From assembly GCA_016748015.1 (NCBI GenBank), contig JAAOMT010000460.1, forward strand, positions 149,957-213,956: a stretch of 64,000 nt of DNA, read 5' to 3'. Below, piece by piece: positions 22,835 to 32,358 of this stretch. Within the stretch, counting starts at the first letter, position 1. Each line of letters opens with the position of its first letter. This DNA comes from Geosiphon pyriformis (lineage: Eukaryota > Glomeromycota > Glomeromycetes > Archaeosporales > Geosiphonaceae). Below the pieces are notes generated by a model. That model worked only from the letters and a program-made list of their open reading frames with translations. It was not told the DNA's origin and did no database searches. Position numbers and translations under genes: made by a program.

Positions 22835-23350
22835 CCTTTGTTGTATTTTTTCGTTGGTATTGTTCTGGTTTTATTATATTTTTGGGTTAAAATGTTTTTA
22901 GATTTGTCTTATTCACAATAAACCATCAGCATTTCCGTTGTCTTTTCTCTTTTTGTAATATATAGTATAATTGTATGGTGTGAGTGCTATTTTCCATCTT
23001 GACTGTCTTCCATCTCCAAATTCTTGTTTTTGGAGTGATGTCAATCCCTTGTAATCTGTGTATACTTCAAACTTCTGGCTCAAGTATTCTTTCCATTTCA
23101 TGATGGCCCAGTATATTGCTAAGTGTTCTTGTTCTGGTGTTCCATAGTTCTTTTCCGCTGGTGTTAAACCTCTGCTGGCATATGCTACTGGATGTTCTCT
23201 GCCATCTGGTCCTCTTTGAGATAATACTGCTCCCAATGCTTGGCTGGATGCATCAGTAGTAATGATGAATGGTTTGCTGTAATCTGAATAGATCAGCACT
23301 GGAGCTTGGATAAGCTTTTTGTTGACTTTCTGTCCATTCATATTTCGCAT
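22835..23350 (-). pseudogene. G2 RNase H
   Basis: Open frame 23350-22913 with TTDASSQALGAVLSQ, YGTPEQEHLAIYWAI, VYTDYKGLTSL and DNGNADGLL. It is in a different frame from RT upstream. The break lies in TESQQKA / LIQAPVL, where the usual stretch of about eight residues is missing, consistent with a short deletion between AAGCTT repeats. Confidence 0.85.
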
Positions 23351-23363
23351 TTTTGTTTTGTAG

Positions 23364-25967
23364 TTAATTGAGTGGCTGTGCTATCTTGGAAAAGTTCTTG
23401 ATAAAACAACGATAGTAGCTGGCAAATCCCAAGAATGATTTTAGTTCTATTATATTGGTCGGTACTGGAAAGTTTTTTACTATTTCTATTTTCTCTGGAT
23501 CCGTTTTGATGCCATCTTTGCTAACTATGTGTTCCAAAAATTTGAGTTCTGTCTTGCCAAAGAAGCACTTTGTTGCATTTAACTTCAGTCCTGCTCTTCT
23601 TAGTCTTTTGAACACTTGTTGAAAATGATGAAGATGCTCATCAAACGTCTTTGAGAATACATTGGTGTTGTCCAAGTATACAACTACTGATTTCCACAAT
23701 AAGCCCATATAAACAATTTCCATTAGCCGTTGGAAAGTTGCTGGGGCATTGGTTAAGCCAAATAGCATTACTTTAAATTCAAAATTCCTTTCTCTAGTAG
23801 TAAATGCTGTCTTCTCTTTGTCAGCTGGATTCATGGCTACTTGCCAGTAGCCACTGTTCAAATTTAATGTGGAGAACCATTTATTCTTACTGAAAGCATC
23901 GAATAATTCCTGTATTCGTGGAGTTGGATAACTGTCTCCATGAATTACACCATTGAGTTTCCTGTAGTCTACACAAAACCAGATTTTTCCATTTTTCTTA
24001 TGGACAAGTACCACTGGTGACAACCATGAACTCATTGATGGTTGAATTAGCCCATTGTCAAGCATTTTGTTTATCTCTTGACAAATAATCTTGTGGCTGG
24101 CTAGCAGCACTCTGTATGCTCTTTGTTTAATTGGCATTGCATTTCCAGTCTTAATCTGATGCTGGATGATGTCAGTTTGGCCAAACTCATTTTTGCTGGC
24201 AAAAATGTCATTAAAATTGTTAAATAACATCTTAAACTGCATACATTGGAGTGGATCTAAGTTTTCCATGTTCATTTGTTCCAATTGTTCTGGTTGGAGC
24301 AAATAACATTTGTCTCGTTCATAGATTGTTTGTGATGTGATGTCAACATATCCACAAAGTTGTGGAAAGTCTGGAATGAGGTTTGGTGGTTGGTCCTCTA
24401 TTTTTGTAGTCAAATATCCGATGGTGGTTCCTTCTGGTATGCTGATGACATTGCCAGTATTGTTGTAGATGGGAATTTTTATGCTGCTATAGCTTTTGGC
24501 TGGTATGTGGAGATTGATCAATCCAATCTCTCCCGATTCACAAAGAGTTGCTTCTGCTTCAAACATCTGTTCTTGCTCTTTTTCCTTCCTTTCTATTGTT
24601 AACATGTACTGGCTATATGGTGGAATAGAAATAGCTTGACCAGTTGAGATAATTTCTCCTTGGCCAACAATTTTTTCTTCTGCCATGTTAACTGGTATAT
24701 TTATTTTACCTGTGAATCTGAATCCTTGTATTCCTCTTGCCGTTATTCCTAATTTTTTCCTCTTTTCCACTGATACTAACTGAGCTATTCTAACCAGAGA
24801 CAGGAATATTGTCTGTGCTATCTTTTCATTGGGCTCTATTAAATAGGCTTTTTCTGAATTATTTTGTAACATAGTGATGATATTTCTTACATATCTCGCA
24901 TCAATTATTCCTCCTCTTATATTAATCTCTCTTTTCACTAAACTACTCCTAGATGCTAGTTGAACCATGGTTGTTGCCGGAATTTCTAGTACTATTTTCA
25001 GATCAATGCAGGTGCGTGAATGTGATTCCAGTTTGATAGCATCTTTTCCTGGATATCTCAGATCAAATCCTGCATCAGTATCATGTGCCCGTTCTGGCAT
25101 AATATCTTCCCCATTGTCACTATACCATTTCAACTCTTGTTCCTTGGAGAGATCTGGTAGTGCAATGTATTGTTCATAGTTTACATCGGAGTTTGTTTCT
25201 GAGTTGGAATCATTGTCATTGTCATTGCCCTTTTGAATGGAGCTTGAACTGTTGTTGTCATTGTCATTGTCGGAGTTTGAATCACGATTGATCGGCGATT
25301 CTGATTCTGATGCACAGCTGCTGATTGGTTTTTCCTCTTCCGGGATTGTGTAGATCATGCGTGGTGGTAGATTGTAAATGAGGTCACACTCATCACAATA
25401 CTGGAAGTCACAGGGAATTAGGCAGTGTTGACATAGTCGAGTGTTCAACTGCTTTAACCATTGTTCTTGTTCTTTCCTTATGGGTGCTAATTCTTGATAG
25501 TGTTCATAGAATTGTTTTGGGTCCAGGAGGTTTATGATGGGTTCTGCATCCCAGTCAAGCTCTAAAGGTTCTGGAGGGTTGTCTTTGATCGTTTTTATCT
25601 CTTCTGGCATCGCCTCTTCAATTTTTGCAAGTGCCATTTGCCAAATTTTGTCATCATCATGTGGGTAACTGTCCAATTGCTGTACTGCTCTTCTCCAGGC
25701 TGCTTCTATTGGGGTTCTTTTCCTTACCCAATCACTTATTAGAATTGTGTATTGACACAATATGTCACACGTTCCTCCCCATCCAGGAATGTCATGCCAC
25801 ATTCCTTCATCCAAGAGAGTCTTTCCACAAGCTAAGCATGGCTGATTGTCCCATTTCCCTACTCGTTTTGGTCTTCCAAAGCATTCCAGGATGCATGGGC
25901 AGCAATAAAACCTAGTTGTCATTGAATATTCTTTATCATCCTTACAGCATGCGCCCATTGACGACAA
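23364..25967 (-). pseudogene. G2 Pol: Cys-rich domain, dUTPase and reverse transcriptase (867 codons open)
   Basis: Residues about 1-180 hold Cys pairs (YCCPCILECF, PCLACGKTL, LCQHCLIPCDFQYCDECD) suggesting zinc binding. An acidic Ser/Asn tract follows. Residues about 295-425 are a dUTPase: motif 1 HDTDAGFDL (about 25061-25091), motif 2 LASRSSLV, motif 3 GGIIDARY, motif 4 NEKIAQ, motif 5 RGIQGFRFTG (about 24700-24745). The usual GFGSTG is GFRFTG, so activity is doubtful. A beta-rich linker follows, then RT: FCVDYRKLNG, FSTLNLNSGYWQV and VYLDNTNVFS. The first catalytic Asp (usual TLDL) and the last Asp of YLDD (23667-23678) are both Asn. dUTPase would keep dUTP out of the cDNA. Confidence 0.88.
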
Positions 25968-26015
25968 TTTCTTGCCACAATCGACGCAGATAAGCTTGGG
26001 TCGACGATAGGTAGA

Positions 26016-27068
26016 TCATTGTGGTATAGTGTAGGTGTTATAAGCGGTGGTAGTTTGAGTGGTTTCTTTTTCTTTTCCCTTCCCTTTATTTTTATTGTTT
26101 TCTTCCCATTCCCAACTTGAAGTCAGTTTGCTCTCGTCGTGGTTGGTCCACGTTAGGTCATCAGTTTCCCAGGTAAGTTCTTTCTTTTGTTTCCCTTTTT
26201 CCTGATAGTTGTCATCCCAGGAGAGTATTGGCAGCAGCTCATTGTGCTCTTCATCAGCCCACGATACTTGGTAGGCTTCCCAGGTAGGCTTTTCTTTTTC
26301 TTCCTCCAGCTCGATCAATAGTTTCTCTTTTGAAGGAGTTTTGAAATGGCCACATGTGGCCGGGACACGTATGTATTGGCCCTGATATGTTAGCTGGAGT
26401 TCCTGGGTGTTTCAGTCTAATGTTGCGTTGGCTTTGGATAGCCAGTCATTACTAACGAAAGCTTGGTATTAAGTGGCTTCCATTACTAGAACTTTAATGG
26501 GAGTCACGATGCCATTGACTTCAAAAGGAAAATCATCGATTTCGCTGATTGGAGTTTTGGTCGCTCCATCGGCTGTGATGATTCTGGCGCTGGCAGCTCG
26601 ATCAACTCAGTGACCTAATTGATCCATGAGTTGTTTAGTGATTATGCTGCCAGCTAATTCACTATCTAGGATGAGTTTGATGGAGTGACCATCAACTCTG
26701 GCATCCGTGTACATGGCTGTTATGGGTTTTTCTTCGAGGGCGGCTCCACTAAATAATGGTATTGTTGTGTTTTCTTTGAGTTCGAAAGAAAAGATGGCTG
26801 CTAGGGATTTGTCGCTAAAGATAGTTATTGGTAGAATAGTGTTGGTAGGTATGTGCTGATTGAATTCTGTGTTGTTGGAGATGGCATTTTCTGGGGTAAC
26901 TAGGAGACTTAAATAATGTTGAGAATTTGGGTTTTGGACACGACTGGTATCTAAATTCTGGGTATATGATCCTGATGGTGAGTTTAGTGAACTGGGGATC
27001 GGTTGGTGAACAACCATCACCAATCTCCAGTTTTGAGTGACTCTGGATCGAGGGTTGCCTGATGTCAT
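26016..27068 (-). pseudogene. G2 protease region
   Basis: Same frame as Gag and RT, with stops. VDGHSIKLILDSELAGSIIT is the retropepsin active-site segment with DSG changed to DSE (about 26658-26667). KPITAMYTDA before it and ISEIDDFPFEVNG after it are typical of gypsy proteases. A Trp/Glu-rich charged linker (26318-26016) leads to the Cys-rich domain. The C4 element at 62.5 kb has the matching segment. Confidence 0.8.
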
Positions 27069-29093
27069 TTGAGCTGGGTTCTGGGTTGGTGTTTGAATTG
27101 GTTGGGGTTAATAGATAATTTGTGGTTGTGGTTGATATATTACTTGTGGCTGCGGCTGATGAATTGGAGGTTGATACACTGGTGGATGATAGATTGGTTG
27201 CTGCGTTATAGGCAGGTAATTATTTTGATATTGGTCTTGATTCTGATTTGGATAATGATTCAGAGTTTGGAACTATTGATTGGGATTTCGATATTGATTT
27301 TCCAATCGTTGGTTATTTAGATGCTGGTGACAGTCAATTTGGATATGTCCTTGTTTCTCACAATAGTGGCAGATACGCATTTTCTGTTGCCACTGTTGAT
27401 TGGTTGATGAAGATGGGTGTGGTTGATTTTGGCCACGATTAGAGTTTCCTTGATTATTGTGTCATTGTGGAGACTGATAAATGGTGTGATTGTCAGCTAA
27501 GTATCCTTCCAATCTCTTATTAATTAATTCACTGAACTTTTCCAATTTGGAATCCAATTCAGATGATCCGTTCATGACTAGATTAACGGCTTGAGCATGG
27601 TTAGCCTCTGACTCGGTGGATTCAAAATCTCTGGCGCATGTGACTGTGTCTTGAAGCATGCCAGAATGCAATGAACATATATGTTGCAAGATGCTGCTGC
27701 GCAGGCCATGGATAAACTGATTGAGTATCTGTGATGCTGTGAAATAATTGGCGTCAATTGCTTGAATTTGGCATAGGTTTCGATGGAAGCGTCTCAGGTA
27801 AGTGGTGACTGCTTCAGTTTCTCCTTGTTTTATGGTGGTGAATGCATTAACTAGGCAATTGATGCTATTATTATTGCTGAAGTATCTCAGAAATTCCACT
27901 TTGAAGGCATTGAAATCTTGTGGTTTATTAATCAAGCTCTGGTACTATGAATCGGCAGTATCTTTGAGAAAGTAGGGAATGGCTTGCATTGCTCGTGCGT
28001 CATTCCATCCATTGGCTGTGATGGCTTTTTCTACATCATTCAGCCATATTTGAGTATCATCTTCTTCACCAGTAAAGTTGTCGAGTTTTGCGATTGGTGC
28101 GTAGGCCATTGGATCTAAGTTAGGTGGTTGTGATGGCTGTTGAAGCAGTTGTTGTTGTCTTGGCTGTTGGGATGGTAGCTGAAGTGGCTGTTGTATGGGT
28201 TCGACTATGGGATTAAACGGTGGTTGATTGATGACAATTACTAAAGGTAAGTTTTGCTGATTAATTAATTCGGGTCCTTGATTTCTTTGATTTGGCGGCA
28301 TTCGAATATTTGGAGTTTTGATTTCCGGATTTTCTAATTGTTGCTGAGTTTAAAAGTTCGGGGTTTCAACTTCCGGGTTTTCAATAATCGGGTGCTGGTA
28401 AGTGAATTTTTGATCCTCTGATTCTTTTTCCTCCTTTTCTGATTCCGCTGCTTCCCATGGATCAGAGATTCCGAAATCTGGTGGAGGCAGTGGTGATCAA
28501 AGTCCTGATGGGGTTGATGATTGCAAATTAAATCCCTCAAAGTACTTGCCATATGGTCCTAACAATTCTGTTTTCCTTTGTCTACTTTGGAATGGGAATC
28601 ATCCAAATGCTGATGTCGCAGTTGATGTGAATGTGTTTGTTGATGATATGTTGATGGCACTTCCAGGTGTATAGTGGTAGGATGGGTTGCTTGGAGATTC
28701 AACTCTGTTTTTCTTCCAAGCAGGTGGCTGTATCTTTCTGGGTGTTACTGCTGGTGTTTGTAATTTTCTCTTACCTTTACTAGCGTATGTAATTGGATAT
28801 CTTTGTTGAGTGTGATGTTCAATTTTTTTGTTGATCTCAGTGATGATGGATGCGAAATTATGATTTGTTGGCAGGTTGGTATTTTGAATTAATTTCCTAT
28901 AGAAAGTTTCCCTTGCTGATTCAGTATTCACTGGTGTTCCTAATAAAGAAGAAATTTTTTCATTGATGTAGAAATTGAAGGCTGATTCGGTGGATATATG
29001 ATTGTGGTTTAATCCCAAGTATTGACAATAGTGTTGAAATAAGGATTTTGCAAATCCTAAATGGTTTGCTCCTATAGTTTCTGATTCTGCCAC
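27069..29093 (-). pseudogene. gag: G2 Gag (with in-frame stops)
   Basis: A single frame from ATG 29093 down to the protease, broken by about six stops. The N-terminal 160 residues (MAESETIGANHLGF...) have no recognised motif. A Gln-rich part precedes the capsid segment (DDTQIWLNDVEKAI, FKVEFLRYFSNNNS, TYLRRFHRNLCQI). An intact knuckle CHYCEKQGHIQIDC lies at about 27330-27380, then a Gln/Pro-rich tail. Many CAA/CAG codons here explain the density of TAA/TAG stops if C changes to T. Confidence 0.85.
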
Positions 29094-29136
29094 TTTTGGT
29101 TTGGTGTTGTCGGTGCTGGTTCTCTGTAGAATTATA

Positions 29137-29153
29137 CCTTACAGAGAGTACCA
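29137..29153 (-). other. G2 primer-binding site
   Basis: On the element's strand TGGTACTCTCTGTAAGG lies two bases after the 5' LTR. It differs from the G1 site only by G-to-A and C-to-T type changes, so both probably use the same tRNA. Confidence 0.75.
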
Positions 29154-29155
29154 AA

Positions 29156-30003
29156 TGTTACAGGTGTAGATTTCTGTGGTTGAATTAAATAATGAACCTA
29201 TAACTTGGTGCTCAAAAGCTATTTCCATTGATGATGTTCTGTAAGTGTTGTATCTGAAGGTTTTAATGGGTCTGAAGGTTTTGGTTGAGTCCTTTGTATA
29301 ATGAACAGAGATTCAATAGTGTCGATAATAGATGTATCTTTCTAAAAGTTTTCCCAATTTCTTTTTCAGCGTGGTGGCTGGATTTAGTCTGGCAGTCGTG
29401 CCCTTCTAGTAAGCTATCTGATAATATATAAAATTCTACTCTTATTTCTGGGTCTTTTACCAGGCTATTCTTGACGTTAATAACTCAGTGCTTAATCCTT
29501 TTAATCAGTTAGTATACAACAACAAATCAAAATAAAATAAAGAAAAAGAAATAAAAGAAAAATAAAGAAAGAAAGAAATAAGTCCAGGCGATTTTGCAGA
29601 TTAGTATTTTGTCAATAGCCATGATCAAGAGCTATTGTTCCAGTGTGGTTAAGTATCAATTACTATCAACATGAAGTGTTAATAGTGGAGAGTGGATTGA
29701 GATATGGAATAATTATTTATTTGATGATTGTGTTTTCTAGGCTAAGGATTATGTGGTATTAATTCTGTCTTTTTTGTTTCTAATATTACTGCTATATATA
29801 CATAATTGAGATTTCTCAATTTCTCGATTCTTCACAACAGGAATCCTGCAATTCCTTTAAGAGGAATCCTGGAATCCTGGAATCCTAAAATTCCTGAAAT
29901 CCTGCAATTCCTGAGAGGAATCCTGGAATTCCACATTTACTATGCTTACTTCTGATTGGCTAATAATTATGCTAATATATTTCTTATATTTCTATGAGTA
30001 ACA
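29156..30003 (-). repeat. G2 5' LTR
   Basis: 848 nt with TGTTAC...GTAACA ends, same architecture as the 3' LTR. The palindromic array lies at about 29816-29932 and the A/G tract at about 29545-29580. ATGG duplication follows at 30004-30007. Confidence 0.92.
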
Positions 30004-30007
30004 ATGG

Positions 30008-30606
30008 CCTGATTGGTTACCTGTTATGGTAATACCAACCCAAATGATCAACAAAAATCAGATATAAATAAATGTATCATTCCCAAAACAGAGATATCTT
30101 CAATTGACATAAACAATTATTTCCTAGATCAAAACATTCAAAATGCTTTCTACACTCTCCATAAGTACTGGATCAAAAATTATCCAAATGCTACTCTGAC
30201 CATTGGAAAACAAACCATCATAACTAATAACAGTGAAACACATACTGTTATTAAACCAAAGAAAACCACTACCAGAAGAGAAAAAATTGGTAGCAAAATA
30301 GATAAGTATTTGCTAGAAAGCATAACAGCAGCAATACTTATACCTTCCATGACAATTGGAAAAATGATTAAGGAAATCTTGTCCATAAACAAAAACTTGT
30401 CATATGGAAGACAACTAGAACTCTATGGTCATCTTGGTGAAATTATAGAAGAAATGAAGCTCATAAAGAAAACAACTTCAGAGATACAAGTGGAAATTTT
30501 GGGCATTATACGTTTAGATGTCTCAAGAGTTTTGACCATTGCAAGAAATGCCAAAACTCTTATACAAAGATTTGGTCTCTTGGATACAAAGCTTATTTCA
30601 CCTTAA
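30008..30606 (+). pseudogene. G1 3' internal region: Pol C-terminal part resumed
   Basis: Directly after the G2 duplication the G1 frame continues as PDWLPVMV and stops within about 20 codons. The long open frame 30013-30606 is one frame away and begins at a TTG, so it is a frameshifted continuation or a separate small ORF. Content is mostly predicted helix (NIQNAFYTLHKYWIKNY, IGKMIKEIL, LYGHLGEIIEEMK). It sits where G2 and C2 have their post-integrase extension and shows faint similarity (IGKQTI against INQQTI). Function unknown. Confidence 0.5.
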
Positions 30607-30720
30607 GTACTATATACTCTATCCACAAAAAACTTCAACAAACTAGTTAGTTTTGAGTTAAACAAAACTCTTCAATTAGAATATCCTATAAATAGCTTGA
30701 TTTTGCTGGAGCTCAATCTC

Positions 30721-30734
30721 TTTGGAGAGGATGA
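30721..30734 (+). other. G1 polypurine tract
   Basis: TTTGGAGAGGATGA directly before the right LTR; the purine core GGAGAGGA is short but in the right place. Confidence 0.6.
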
Positions 30735-31399
30735 TGTTATGGTTGAAACCCATAATTTTTATTAGTTATTACATGTATTAGTCACTGATGTCATATAATT
30801 AGCCACTCTATTTTTAGATAGTGATCATTGACCTGATCAATAACCTGATCATTGACTTGACTGTTGACCTGGTTATTGACCACTTTCAACAGATATATAA
30901 GCAATAAGTTTCTTAGCTGTAGAAAATCATCTCTCAAACAAAAATCAAATAAATAAAAATAACAACTTTCATCTCAATCACTTTCTTATTGCTAATTTCT
31001 TTTTCTCTACCATCAAGTATTTGAACATCTTAGGATAAAAAATTACTTGTTGGCTTTTTTCTGATGTATATAATTGTAGCATTTGAAGATTATTTGAATA
31101 AACATGACTGAAAAGCACAAGTTGATACCTGATATTGAATTCTAAGAGTGCTGATGTGAGACATAGAATTATACCAGTGGTGATCAATTGTTAACAGTAT
31201 AAACTATCTTTCTACTTTCAGATTCTCCAGTTATCCTTGAAAAGAATAGCGACTGAGATATTTTATGAGACTGATCTCGCACATTGAATCCTTACTCATT
31301 TAATTCACTCTTTGAAGTTGAATCTCCTTTGATTATTCCATCACTCTACAATCCTGTTCTCCCTTGCTATCCGTTAGCTTGTTACTTCAACCCGTAACA
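30735..31399 (+). repeat. G1 right LTR
   Basis: 665 nt, TGTTATGG...GTAACA, homologous to 13513-14262. It has four 12-bp units (30828-30875) plus TTGACC instead of eleven. The ATAT duplication follows at 31400-31403. Confidence 0.9.
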
Positions 31400-31403
31400 A
31401 TAT

Positions 31404-32222
31404 AAAACTAATTACAGTATATTGAATTTTATTGCCAATAGTAAAAAATAATTAATTATACAAGTTTTTTTACCAGTTTTTTCTATTAAAGCACTAAAAT
31501 TATGAACAGTTGTTTTTATAGACAAAGTAAATAAAAACATTTTAAATTGGTTCTTAGATACCCAAACATTACAATTACTTAGAGCTTTGGCCATATGTAC
31601 TGAGTTTTTATTAATTAAAAAAAATTATCTTGTTGTTAAATTATTTGTTTAATTTAATTTAGTAAATTCTAGTATAACTTTCTACTATAGTCTAATTAGT
31701 TACAATTAGATTGATATTATTTGTCTATATTTAGTTATTACAACAATAATTATATTCTTAAATATATTTATAGAAATTTTTTTAATAATCATAGTCTAAT
31801 TTGAACAAAATTTTTGTCTCTTAAGATTATTGTTTATAATAATACCAATTTTTTTAGCCAATAATATGATCTTTTTTATGCTTTCTTTAAATATAAATAT
31901 AGATCTAATAATTTTTTTAAATTTTAAAGTAGTGGCTTTTCCAAAATTATTTATTTTTGAAAATTTTTTTCTAATAATTTGTATTTTTATTATTGTTAAT
32001 TTTTTTTTAACTGCTAATAAATTAATATTTAAAACAAAAAATTTTTTAATAGTTGCTTTAATCTAAGTTTTTATTATCTTAGAATCAATTTATTTTTTGT
32101 CTAAGAATATATTAAAAGAAAATAGAAAAGATCCACTATTTTTTTTTATGTTAAAATTAAAAAAACTAAAAAAAATTACAATTTAAACCAGTATTTATTT
32201 TTTTGGCTTTGAAAATAGCAGT
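31404..32222 (-). pseudogene. LINE A ORF1, N-terminal part, right of G1
   Basis: Minus-strand continuation of the LINE A ORF1 cut at 13512. The open piece 31594-31412 reads FLFTLSIKTTVHNFSALI then KTGKKTCIINYFL, matching LINE B (LLYILPIEINAYNIWNFI, SKKTCVINQYL at 57.9 kb). Further right, pieces such as FSKINNFGKATTLKFKKIIR fit the family's GGATTPSKFSGIIRA segment. Stops and AT drift are heavy. It ends against the C1 LTR at 32223. Confidence 0.65.
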
Positions 32223-32358
32223 TGTTATTACTAGTAGAATTTTAATCAATAATTAACATAAAATTACTTTTATAATTCTTAGTATTAATTAGCATATATT
32301 ATTATTTTTAATTATTACTATTATTTAATTAATAACTTAATTTATACAAATACACAAA

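Larger units (their letters stand above)
19875..30003 (-). mobile_element. Ty3/gypsy LTR retrotransposon G2 with dUTPase domain, inserted in G1
   Basis: Minus-strand element with LTRs 29156-30003 (5') and 19875-20753 (3'). The internal order is primer site, Gag, protease, Cys-rich region, dUTPase, RT, RNase H, IN and a C-terminal extension. The ends TGTTAC...GTAACA form a perfect 6-bp inverted repeat. The flanking ATGG duplication and the restored G1 frame show a single clean insertion. Gag through RT share one frame, so unlike G1 no frameshift is needed. About ten in-frame stops, a 3' frame change in RNase H and lost RT and IN Asp residues make it inactive. Confidence 0.92.
13513..31399 (+). 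mobile_element. Ty3/gypsy LTR retrotransposon G1, interrupted by G2
   Basis: LTR (13513-14262), tRNA primer site, Gag, Pol (PR, Cys-rich domain, RT, RNase H, IN), C-terminal region, purine tract and LTR (30735-31399). The order PR-RT-RH-IN defines Ty3/gypsy. It sits in ORF1 of LINE A. G2 is inserted after 19874, so the 3' end of G1 pol resumes at 30008. It is inactive: stops interrupt every domain, the protease DSG is DSR, and one integrase Asp is Asn, although the RT YLDD is intact. The coding part is noticeably richer in G+C than the surrounding desert. Confidence 0.9.

Noticed and set aside
30013-30606. Envelope gene of G1
   Set aside because: No signal peptide, no transmembrane segment and no glycosylation-rich ectodomain are visible; position and faint similarity fit the Pol extension instead.
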